From CALAEC01 sp050692915 (GTDB lineage: Bacteria; Actinomycetota; UBA4738; CALAEC01): a stretch of 18,067 nucleotides of DNA. Location: the NCBI GenBank assembly GCA_050692915.1, contig JBOGVU010000052.1:1-18067 (forward strand), written 5' to 3'. The notes beneath the pieces were generated by a model. The model ran no database searches. It worked only from the letters and a program-made list of their open reading frames with translations, and was not told the origin of the DNA. A program made the translations under genes and the position numbers. This document shows, one piece after another, positions 6,163 through 12,360 of this stretch (the stretch's first letter is position 1; each line of letters begins with the position of its first letter).

Positions 6163-7059
6163 CTAGCCGGAGCCCGACGCGGGCCCCACCGGCCGGAGGG
6201 TGCCGCCGGCCTCGGTGCGGAGCGTGGCGGCGCGGGCCGCCCACCGGACCCTGACGATCGTCGCCGTGAGGCCCTGGTCCACGGGGGTGGCGCTGGTCAC
6301 CGTCCCCACTGTTTGGCCGTCCGCGGTGACGCCCTCGCCGGCCGTCACGGGCCCGTCCGCTGCCCCGGCTAGGGCCACGAACGGCGGGTGGCCGAGGTTC
6401 CGGACCCGGGCCATGGCCTCCTGCCCCAGGAAGCACCCCTTCTGGTAGGCCACGGCGTGATCGAGCCCCGCCTCCTGCGGGAGGGAGTCCTCCCCGAGGT
6501 CGACCCCGAACCGGGCCACCCCGCGCTCGATCCGCCACGCCTCCAGGGCCTCCGGCCCCGCCTCGATCAGGTCACTCAGGTTTGTCCGGGTCTCCGGGAA
6601 GCGGCCGTCGTCCACCAGGAGGTCGGCGCCCGGGCCGAGGCACGAAGGACGAAGCGTCTCCGCCGGGACGTCGGCGGGAGCCGGCGGGTCGGTTCGGCGG
6701 GGAAATGCCAGGAGCGCGAGGTCCTCGGAGACGTCGACGAGGCCCACGTCCGAGGACAGCACGTACGGGCCCAGGAGCCCGTCGATGGCCGTGGGCTGGA
6801 TGGGGTCCTGGAGCAGGAGCAGGCCCCGCGCGGTGGCGGCCACCGTGACATCCGCCCGGATCCGGCCGGTGGGGGACAGGAGGAGCGAGCGGCGGGTCCC
6901 TTCCCCGGCCAGGTCGGCGAGGTCCGCGGACAGCAGGTCGTTCAGCCACGTCCGGGCATCGGGCCCGGTGACCAGCACCTTCCGCCACCGGGAGAGGTCG
7001 GCGAACGCCCGGCCCGAGCGAAGGGCTTCAAGCTGGCCGGCGACGTCGATCGATCCCAC
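6163..7059 (-). CDS. ygfZ: YgfZ/GcvT-like folate-binding protein
   Basis: A protein of about 298 residues from the YgfZ family, related to the glycine-cleavage T-protein. YgfZ binds tetrahydrofolate and supports assembly or repair of iron-sulfur proteins; it is not a glycine-cleavage enzyme. The diagnostic motif is KGCFLGQE with its essential cysteine (Cys209 from the start used here), followed by ARVRNLG. The N-terminal WLNDLLSADLADL and LLLSPTGRIRADV stretches match the GcvT fold. I chose GTG 7059 because a TATCCT -10 box (7067-7072) lies 7 nt upstream, implying that the GTG at 7065 is not transcribed; 7065 would add two residues. Downstream of the acetyltransferase gene but apparently with its own promoter. 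Confidence 0.9.
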   Translation of the reverse strand: MGSIDVAGQLEALRSGRAFADLSRWRKVLVTGPDARTWLNDLLSADLADLAGEGTRRSLLLSPTGRIRADVTVAATARGLLLLQDPIQPTAIDGLLGPYVLSSDVGLVDVSEDLALLAFPRRTDPPAPADVPAETLRPSCLGPGADLLVDDGRFPETRTNLSDLIEAGPEALEAWRIERGVARFGVDLGEDSLPQEAGLDHAVAYQKGCFLGQEAMARVRNLGHPPFVALAGAADGPVTAGEGVTADGQTVGTVTSATPVDQGLTATIVRVRWAARAATLRTEAGGTLRPVGPASGSG

Positions 7060-7066
7060 GATCACC

Positions 7067-7072
7067 AGGATA
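7067..7072 (-). promoter_or_regulatory. -10 element of ygfZ (leaderless)
   Basis: TATCCT on the minus strand, 7 nt before GTG 7059. It lies in the 30-bp gap after the acetyltransferase stop codon. Confidence 0.55.
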
Positions 7073-7089
7073 CGGCCCCGGCGGTGAGC

Positions 7090-8073
7090 TCAGCCCCGAT
7101 CGAGCCGCAGACGGCACACCCGACGGGGGCGAGCCCCGAAACGGTACTTGTAGCCGAGGTCCCCCTTCAACATGTCGAAGTCCGAGCGGTCCTCCTCGAT
7201 GGCCCCGCGGATCAGCTCGGCCACCAGGACCATCCCCGGGGCGAGTGAGGAAAGGCGATGGTCGTAGGCCGAGTTGTACAGGAGGAACCGGTCCCGGAAC
7301 CGGAGCCCCACCGCGCCGGCGATCCGCTCCCCGTACGCCTCCAGGAACGACAGCCGAAAGGTGCCGTTGCCGGCGAGCTCGTCGGCCAGGCGGCGGAAGA
7401 ACAGCTCCATGTCCGGGACCATGAATCGCCCCTTGGCCCCCTCGCTGGCCCGATGGAGCGCCGTGAACCGCTCGAGGTCTTCCGCCATGGTGTCGGGCCC
7501 GGAGTCCACCACGCGCGCGTCCGGCCGGGCCGTCCGGAGGCGCCGGTCCTTGCGACGGATCTCGTGTCTGAGCTTCGCGGGCAGCCCGGCCAGGTAGGCC
7601 TCGAAGCTCCCCGGGAGCGCCACGGCCGGGGCCACGCCGTCGGTCTCGAGCCGGACGTCCAACCCGGCCCCCCGGGCGCCCTCGGTCAGGGCCGTGAGCC
7701 AGTCTCCGTCCTCCGGGAGCCCGGCCAGGTCCGCCCGGCGCCAGTCGTCCCGGGCCGCCACCGCGTCCATCAGTTCACTCGCTGCCGCGGCCCGATGCTC
7801 CGGCGAGCCGACCGGGCCCATGTAGTCGGTCACGTCGAAGCCGCCCAGCCAGGCCAGCAGGTCGTCCCGGACGCCGAACGCGGCCATCGCCACGGCCGCG
7901 CCGTCCCGGCGAACAGTGGCCACGTCGAGCCGCTCCGTAGCCCCGAGCTCCTCCCAGTAGATCTTCAGGAACCGAGGGGTGTGGAACACGGTGGCCTCGG
8001 AGTCGGCATCGACCAGCGAGGCCCACTCGGGGTCGGCGAACGCCGCAGGGTCCCCGGTCCACTCGACCGCCAT
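7090..8073 (-). CDS. GNAT acetyltransferase, BioF2/CelD-like
   Basis: A 327-residue protein of the double-GNAT type usually annotated BioF2-like or CelD/BcsL acetyltransferase. Visible features are FHTPRFLKIYWEELG near residue 30, a central LPAKLRHEIRRKDRRL, then FTALHRASEGAKGRFM, RLSFLEAYGERIAGAVGLRF, YNSAYDHRLSSLAPGMVL and the final DFDMLKGDLGYKYRFG, which together form the second GNAT half. Members transfer acyl or aminoacyl groups, often to cell-surface polymers, but the substrate is unknown. No signal peptide or membrane segment is seen, so it should be cytoplasmic. ATG 8073 follows a TACGCT -10 box by 6 nt. Confidence 0.88.
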   Translation of the reverse strand: MAVEWTGDPAAFADPEWASLVDADSEATVFHTPRFLKIYWEELGATERLDVATVRRDGAAVAMAAFGVRDDLLAWLGGFDVTDYMGPVGSPEHRAAAASELMDAVAARDDWRRADLAGLPEDGDWLTALTEGARGAGLDVRLETDGVAPAVALPGSFEAYLAGLPAKLRHEIRRKDRRLRTARPDARVVDSGPDTMAEDLERFTALHRASEGAKGRFMVPDMELFFRRLADELAGNGTFRLSFLEAYGERIAGAVGLRFRDRFLLYNSAYDHRLSSLAPGMVLVAELIRGAIEEDRSDFDMLKGDLGYKYRFGARPRRVCRLRLDRG

Positions 8074-8079
8074 CGTCCC

Positions 8080-8107
8080 AGCGTAAACGACGGTCGACCG
8101 CGGTCAG
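8080..8107 (-). promoter_or_regulatory. Promoter of the acetyltransferase gene (leaderless)
   Basis: Minus-strand -10 TACGCT (8080-8085) ends 6 nt before ATG 8073. A possible -35 CTGACC (8102-8107) lies 16 nt upstream and overlaps the TGA stop of the methyltransferase gene. Confidence 0.55.
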
Positions 8108-8679
8108 CCGGCCTCGTCGGGCTCCAGGACGAACAACGTGTGGTGGTACGTCATGAGCGTCGGCCACCGGGCCCGGTACGTCTCGGCGTGACGCAAGCGA
8201 AGCCCCGACCGCCCGAACACCTCGGTCCACCCGCGGGCGGTGCGGAACGTGAACGGCCGGGGGACTCCGTGGCGGAGGTTCAGGACCCAGTCCCAGGCGA
8301 CGTTCATGACCCGGTCGACCCGGGAGGTGGGCGTGTCCTCCATGATCAGCAGCCGTCGGCCGGCCACCCTGGCGGCCTCCCCGACCAGGCGCTCCTGATC
8401 GGTCCACCTTTCGATGTGGTGGAGGACGAAGAGCATCATGACCGCGTCGAAGGCCCGATCAGGGAACGGGAGGGCCACGGGATCGTTCAGGCGCACGTAC
8501 GGGAGGTCGACCACCCGATTGTCGAACTCCACCACGTCGGCGAGCGTCGGCCTGATGCCCACCCGCGATGCGAGCCATCGCGACAGCCGGCCGGTGCCGG
8601 AGCCGACGTCGAGCACGGACATCCCCGGAGCGAGGTGCGGGGCCAGCCTCCCCCCGATCTCGTTCTCCCGGAGGAACAT
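8104..8679 (-). CDS. Class I SAM-dependent methyltransferase
   Basis: A 191-residue Rossmann-fold methyltransferase. Motif I is VLDVGSGTGRLSRWL (residues 22-36); the region PFPDRAFDAVMMLFVLHHIERW carries the post-motif II/III signature of the Methyltransf_11/UbiE-like group. The acceptor is unknown; LLIMEDTPTSRVDRVMN and the WDWVLNLRH segment do not identify one. I chose ATG 8679 because it directly precedes the first conserved residues and lies 6 nt after a TACGCT -10 box; the open frame continues much further upstream but there runs antisense through other genes. First of three minus-strand genes (methyltransferase, acetyltransferase, ygfZ), each with its own -10 box. Confidence 0.9.
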   Translation of the reverse strand: MFLRENEIGGRLAPHLAPGMSVLDVGSGTGRLSRWLASRVGIRPTLADVVEFDNRVVDLPYVRLNDPVALPFPDRAFDAVMMLFVLHHIERWTDQERLVGEAARVAGRRLLIMEDTPTSRVDRVMNVAWDWVLNLRHGVPRPFTFRTARGWTEVFGRSGLRLRHAETYRARWPTLMTYHHTLFVLEPDEAG

Positions 8680-8685
8680 CCGCCG

Positions 8686-8691
8686 AGCGTA
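8686..8691 (-). promoter_or_regulatory. -10 element of the methyltransferase gene (leaderless)
   Basis: TACGCT on the minus strand, 6 nt before ATG 8679. It shares a 53-bp intergenic region with the divergent start at 8733. Confidence 0.6.
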
Positions 8692-8719
8692 CCGCGGGGG
8701 TGGATCGGTGCCGGCATGG

Positions 8720-8725
8720 GAGAAT
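8720..8725 (+). promoter_or_regulatory. Weak candidate -10 of the 8733 operon
   Basis: GAGAAT ends 7 nt before GTG 8733, at the spacing of the other leaderless promoters here. Its first base departs from TANNNT, so the call is tentative. Confidence 0.35.
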
Positions 8726-8732
8726 CCTCGAG

Positions 8733-8846
8733 GTGAGCGACGGATCCCGACGCCGCGTCTCTCCGGCCCAGGTGCTGGCGGCCCTGGCAGTCCTGGGCGC
8801 GGTGGCCTCGGTGATCGTGATCGCGCTGGGAAGGGTGAGCCCGTGA
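8733..8846 (+). CDS. Tiny single-pass membrane protein (37 aa)
   Basis: A 37-residue protein with a basic N-terminus (SRRR at residues 5-8), one hydrophobic helix from about 12 to 33 (AQVLAALAVLGAVASVIVIAL) and a four-residue tail RVSP. This is the shape of a very small tail-anchored or single-pass inner-membrane protein. No family is recognisable at this size. Its TGA overlaps the GTG of the next gene (GTGA, 8843-8846), which supports real translation and co-expression with the zinc-finger membrane protein. An in-frame ATG further upstream (8568) would read antisense through the methyltransferase gene, so I reject it. Confidence 0.65.
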   Translation: MSDGSRRRVSPAQVLAALAVLGAVASVIVIALGRVSP

Positions 8847-9625
8847 CCTCCCGCCGGTGCCCCAACTGCGGGGGCCTGGTCGGGGCGGACGCCGAATGGT
8901 GCACGCAGTGCCTGACCAGGCTGGACCGTCCCGGCCCGTCCTCGTCCTCCGCCCCGTCGGACCCGCGGACCCCCGCGGTCGACGCGCCGGAGATCCCTCC
9001 CGGGCCGCTCGGCGGCGAGGTCCCGCCGCCCCCAGGATCGCCCCCCGGACGGCCTGTCGGCCCGTCCCCGGCACCGGCGGGCGGGAGCGGACGACCGATC
9101 CGCCCCTCGGAGCGCGGGGTCGTGTGGGACTGCCCCACGTGCCAGAGCGAGAACCCGATCGAGGCCATGTCCTGCAGGGTCTGCGGCACGCCGTTCGGCA
9201 AGCTCCTGGAGGAGCCCGAGCCCGCCCCCCGGTCGGATCCGGACCGGGCCATGGCCTACTCGCTCCTGTTCCCGGGGATGGGGCACGTGGTGGCCGGGCG
9301 GGCGGCGGACGGGGCCGCCCGGGCGGTGATCTTCGCCTACGCGGCGGCAACGGCGATCATCATCCTGGTCATGACCGGGGGAGAGCCGGGGCCGTTCCTG
9401 TCGCTCCTGGTCGCCTCCGCCGCGGTGGCCGTGGGCCTCTACGTGGTGTCGGCCATGGACGCCGCCAGGGTGGCTCGGGCGGAGCCGCCCCTGGTCACCG
9501 CGAGGATCCTCCTGTACGGGGGAGCCGGCCTGATCCTGCTCACCGTGGTGGTGCTGGTTGTCGTTGGCCTCCGCACCGGCGGGGTGGGTGGGCTGACCGT
9601 GCCGGCCGCTGCCCCCGGCCGCTGA
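8843..9625 (+). CDS. Double zinc-finger membrane protein
   Basis: A 260-residue protein. Domains in order: an N-terminal zinc ribbon (C6-x2-C9 and C20-x2-C23); a long Pro/Ser/Gly-rich linker (about 28-90); a second finger W95-x-C97-x2-C100-x3-N104-x6-C111-x2-C114, exactly the spacing of RanBP2-type zinc fingers; a SLLFPGMGHVVAGRAADG segment like that preceding TM2/DUF5683-type membrane domains; and three hydrophobic helices at roughly 163-181, 188-210 and 222-246. It is probably an inner-membrane protein with cytoplasmic zinc fingers. Function is unknown; binding of protein or RNA by the fingers is possible by analogy only. Start GTG 8843 overlaps the upstream stop. The metallophosphoesterase gene follows after 8 bp. 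Confidence 0.85.
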   Translation: MTSRRCPNCGGLVGADAEWCTQCLTRLDRPGPSSSSAPSDPRTPAVDAPEIPPGPLGGEVPPPPGSPPGRPVGPSPAPAGGSGRPIRPSERGVVWDCPTCQSENPIEAMSCRVCGTPFGKLLEEPEPAPRSDPDRAMAYSLLFPGMGHVVAGRAADGAARAVIFAYAAATAIIILVMTGGEPGPFLSLLVASAAVAVGLYVVSAMDAARVARAEPPLVTARILLYGGAGLILLTVVVLVVVGLRTGGVGGLTVPAAAPGR

Positions 9626-9633
9626 GGAGGCCC

Positions 9634-10401
9634 GTGCGCATCCACGTGATCTCCGACCTCCACGGCGCCACCGACCACCTGGCCAGGGCCGCCTCGGGAT
9701 GTGACGCACTGTTCGTGCTGGGCGACCTCATCAACGTCCTCGACTACCACCGGTTGGAGGGAATCCTGGTCGACATCTACGGGCGGGAGCCGGTGGCCGA
9801 GGCGGCCGGTCTCAGGGCCCGGGGTCGGTTCGCCGAGGCCCGCGAGGTGATGCGCCGCCGCTCCCCCGACGACCTCGAGGTCCGGGACCGGTTCGTTGCC
9901 CTGGCCCGGGCCGAGTACGAGCGCGTGTTCGCCGTCCTCCCGGACAACTCGTTCGTGACGTACGGCAACGTCGACGTCCCCGACCTTCTCCGCGAGCACC
10001 TCCGTCCGGGGATCCGGTTCCTCGACGGCGAGGTCGTCGACCTCGACGGCGAGCGGTTCGGCGTCGTCGGCGGAGGGCTCCCCACGCCGCTGGGCATCCC
10101 CGGCGAGGTCGACGAGGTCGAGTACGACCGGAAGCTCGAGGCCCTCGGTCCCGTCGATGTGGTCTGCACGCACCAGCCGCCGCGGATCCCCTGGCTGGTG
10201 TACGACGTCCTCGGCAAGCGGTTCGAGCCGGGCTCGACCGGGCTGGTGGGCTACATCACCGCCCATCGTCCCCGGTGGTCCCTGTTCGGCCACGTCCACC
10301 AGCCGCTGGTGGACCGGACCTCGATCGGTCCTACCCGGCTGGTGAACGTGGGCCACTTCCAGCGCACCGGGACCCCGTGGGTCCACGACACCGGTTCCTG
10401 A
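9634..10401 (+). CDS. Metallophosphoesterase (calcineurin-like)
   Basis: A 255-residue calcineurin-like phosphoesterase that should bind two metal ions. All motifs are present: D8-x-H10 (SDLHG), G30-D31 (LGDLIN), G111-N112 (YGNVD), the CTHQPP histidine and G219-H220-V-H222 (GHVHQP). An insertion of about 70 residues between the GD and GN motifs, largely charged and helical (REVMRRRSPDDLEVRDRF), forms a cap not found in minimal members. The substrate (nucleotide, cyclic nucleotide or phosphodiester) is not predictable. GTG 9634 follows the Shine-Dalgarno sequence GAGGAGG, which overlaps the previous gene's stop, so the genes are coupled. The SRPBCC gene follows after 10 bp. Confidence 0.92.
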   Translation: MRIHVISDLHGATDHLARAASGCDALFVLGDLINVLDYHRLEGILVDIYGREPVAEAAGLRARGRFAEAREVMRRRSPDDLEVRDRFVALARAEYERVFAVLPDNSFVTYGNVDVPDLLREHLRPGIRFLDGEVVDLDGERFGVVGGGLPTPLGIPGEVDEVEYDRKLEALGPVDVVCTHQPPRIPWLVYDVLGKRFEPGSTGLVGYITAHRPRWSLFGHVHQPLVDRTSIGPTRLVNVGHFQRTGTPWVHDTGS

Positions 10402-10411
10402 GAGGAGGGCC

Positions 10412-10852
10412 GTGGCGGAGCGGACCGAGGGAACGGTCGAGATCGACGGGACGCCCGAGGAGATCCTGGCGGTGATCCTGGACTTCGAGTCCTATCCTGA
10501 GTGGGTGGACGGGATCCGCTCGGCCCGGGTCGGGCGCCGGGACGACCTCGGCCGGGCGACGGAGGTGGCCTTCGAGTTCGCGGCCATGGGGTTCACGGCC
10601 CGGTACACGCTGGCCTACGAGTACGTCCCCGATGACGCCGGCGTGCGGTGGACCACCACCGGGGCCAGCGGCGCGGTCCGGGACGTCGAGGGGGAGTACG
10701 TGCTCGACGCACTGAACGGGGACACCGAGGTGACCTACCGGCTCGCCGTCGAGGTGGCCGTCCCGGTCCCAGGCTTCCTGAAGCGCCGGGCGGACCGCCG
10801 GGCCATCACCACGGCCCTGGAGGGGCTGAAGCGCCGGGTCGAGGGAGGCTGA
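10412..10852 (+). CDS. SRPBCC family protein (cyclase/coenzyme Q-binding type)
   Basis: A 146-residue START-like (SRPBCC) protein with one helix-grip fold that forms a cavity for a hydrophobic ligand. The pattern GTVEIDGTPEEILAVILDFESYPEWVDGI at the N-terminus is the hallmark of the polyketide cyclase/Coq10 subgroup, and the C-terminal helix ends in ITTALEGLKRRVEGG. No catalytic residues are conserved across the family, so the ligand is unknown. It starts at GTG 10412 after GAGGAGG. Last gene of the 8733 unit; the ArsA gene begins 48 bp later with its own -10. I recall SRPBCC genes next to ArsA-like genes in streptomycetes, but have not checked this. Confidence 0.88.
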   Translation: MAERTEGTVEIDGTPEEILAVILDFESYPEWVDGIRSARVGRRDDLGRATEVAFEFAAMGFTARYTLAYEYVPDDAGVRWTTTGASGAVRDVEGEYVLDALNGDTEVTYRLAVEVAVPVPGFLKRRADRRAITTALEGLKRRVEGG

Positions 10853-10886
10853 CCGGCCCGAGCGGCGTGCCGCACCTCCGGCTGGG

Positions 10887-10892
10887 TACGAT
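10887..10892 (+). promoter_or_regulatory. -10 element of the ArsA operon (leaderless)
   Basis: TACGAT, preceded by GGG, ends 8 nt before ATG 10901. No Shine-Dalgarno site is visible, which suits a leaderless transcript for the five-gene operon. Confidence 0.6.
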
Positions 10893-10900
10893 AGGCCGGC

Positions 10901-12097
10901 ATGCGGATCCTGCTGTTCACCGGCAAGGGCGGCGTCGGCAAGACCACGGTGGCTGCCGCCACGGCCGTCCGGGCGGCCCGATCCGGGCAGCGCACCCTGG
11001 TCACGAGCACGGATCCGGCGCACTCGCTGGCCGACTCGTTCGGCGTGCCGCTCGGCGACGACGTGGCCGAGATCGGGGAGAATCTCTGGGCGGAGCAGAT
11101 CGACGCCCAGGCGCGCCTCGAGTCGAACTGGCGGGACATCCAGGAGCACGTCATCTCCCTCCTCAACTGGATGGGTGTGGACGCCGTGGAGGCCGAGGAG
11201 CTGTCGGTGATCCCCGGGCTCGACGAGATCTTCAGCCTCACGGACATGCGACGGCACTCCGACAGCGGGAAGTACGACGTGCTGATCGTCGACTGCGCCC
11301 CCACCGCCGAGACGCTGCGGCTCCTGTCCCTTCCCGAGGTCATGAACTGGTACATCGAACGGATCTTCCCGATCCAGCGGGGCGTGGTCCGGACGATCCG
11401 GCCGGTGCTCACCCGCGTGACCTCGATGCCCATCCCCGACGACCGCATCTTCGCCGCGGTGGAGCGGCTGCACCGGAACCTCGAGGTGGTCCGCCGCCTC
11501 CTCACGGACGAGGAGCGGTCCTCGGTCCGTTTAGTGGTGAACCCGGAGAAGATGGTCATCGCGGAGGCTCGGCGCACGTACACGTACCTGTCGCTGTTCG
11601 GATACCGGGTCGATGCGGTGATCGCCAACCGCATCATCCCCGATGAGGTCAGCGACCCGTACTTCGTCAAGTGGAAGAACATCCACGCCGAGCACCTCCA
11701 GACGATCGAGGAGTCGTTCCAGCCGGTCCCGATCCTGCGGGCCCGCCTCTTCGACCAGGAGATGGTGGGGATGGAGCTTCTCGATCAGATGGGGCAGGAG
11801 GTGTACGGCGACGGGGACGCGACCCGGCTGCTCCACCGTGACGTCCCCATCCGCGTTCGGAAGCGGGGGCCCTGGTACGTGCTCTCGATGCGGTTGCCGT
11901 TCGTCGCGCGAGGCGACGTCGATGTCCATCGCAAGGGGGACGAGCTCTACGTGAGGGTCGGCTCGTACAAGCGCAACATCATCCTGCCGCATGCGCTCCA
12001 GCGACTCGAGGTCAAGCAAGCCCGGTTCAGCGGGGAGGGGTTGGAGGTTCGTTTCGCCGAGAAGTCCGACCGCCAGGCGCGGGCCCGACGCGCGTAG
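10901..12097 (+). CDS. ArsA/Get3 family ATPase with C-terminal alpha-crystallin-like domain
   Basis: A 398-residue ATPase of the ArsA/GET3 group. Motifs: deviant Walker A GKGGVGKTT (8-16), switch I STDPAHS with Asp38, and switch II D131-CAPTAET. It has only one ATPase half, so should work as a dimer, unlike tandem ArsA. The CxxC zinc pair of fungal Get3 and the metalloid-binding cysteines of arsenite pumps are absent (the only cysteine is Cys132), which argues against arsenic export. Residues about 314-392 (DVPIRVRKRGPWYVLSMRLP to LEVRFA) resemble the alpha-crystallin/HSP20-like domain found in the Get3d branch. A chaperone or targeting role for hydrophobic proteins is inferred from the family. 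ATG 10901 is predicted to be leaderless. A rare TTA codon encodes Leu211. Confidence 0.92.
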   Translation: MRILLFTGKGGVGKTTVAAATAVRAARSGQRTLVTSTDPAHSLADSFGVPLGDDVAEIGENLWAEQIDAQARLESNWRDIQEHVISLLNWMGVDAVEAEELSVIPGLDEIFSLTDMRRHSDSGKYDVLIVDCAPTAETLRLLSLPEVMNWYIERIFPIQRGVVRTIRPVLTRVTSMPIPDDRIFAAVERLHRNLEVVRRLLTDEERSSVRLVVNPEKMVIAEARRTYTYLSLFGYRVDAVIANRIIPDEVSDPYFVKWKNIHAEHLQTIEESFQPVPILRARLFDQEMVGMELLDQMGQEVYGDGDATRLLHRDVPIRVRKRGPWYVLSMRLPFVARGDVDVHRKGDELYVRVGSYKRNIILPHALQRLEVKQARFSGEGLEVRFAEKSDRQARARRA

Positions 12098-12113
12098 GCG
12101 GGAAGGAGGAGAT

Positions 12114-12353
12114 ATGGCCCAGACGAAACGCCGGTCCAAGGAGCCCACGGCGCCCCAGACCGATCACGTATGTCCCGTGGGCTTCTGCCCGATCGGCATG
12201 TTCCTCACGGCGGCGGGACACGCCCGGCCCGAGGCCGTGGAGCACCTGGTGGCCGCCGGCCGGGAGTTCATGCTGGCCCTGTCCTCGGTGATGAGCGCCA
12301 GGGCGGACGACCTCGGCCGGAAGTCGCAGCTCGAGAAGATCGAGCTCGATTGA
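12114..12353 (+). CDS. Small CxxxxC protein following ArsA (79 aa)
   Basis: A 79-residue protein: a basic N-terminus (KRRSKEP), then HVCPVGFCPIGMFLTAAG with Cys20 and Cys25, a helical stretch rich in Ala, Glu and Leu (PEAVEHLVAAGREFMLAL) and a charged tail. I recall similar short proteins with a CP-rich start and a PE-x3-HL helix downstream of ArsA-like genes in other actinobacteria, but no function is known. The cysteines may bind a metal or be redox active. ATG 12114 has a strong Shine-Dalgarno site (GGAAGGAGG), 16 bp after the ArsA stop. The next gene starts 7 bp after its stop. It may be a partner of the ArsA ATPase; this is inference from position. Confidence 0.8.
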   Translation: MAQTKRRSKEPTAPQTDHVCPVGFCPIGMFLTAAGHARPEAVEHLVAAGREFMLALSSVMSARADDLGRKSQLEKIELD

Positions 12354-12360
12354 CGATCGC

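Noticed and set aside
7258..8736. Plus-strand open frame of about 492 codons across the acetyltransferase and methyltransferase genes
   Set aside because: Antisense shadow; both minus-strand genes have strong family motifs and promoters at their starts.
10021..10058. Repeated CTCGACGGCGAG blocks in the metallophosphoesterase gene
   Set aside because: They encode LDGEVVDLDGE within an intact domain; this is coding redundancy and not a regulatory repeat.
10901..12097. Arsenite efflux ATPase (arsenic resistance)
   Set aside because: Only one ATPase half, no metalloid-binding cysteine triad, an alpha-crystallin-like C-terminus, and no arsB, arsR, arsD or arsC nearby. A Get3-like role fits better.
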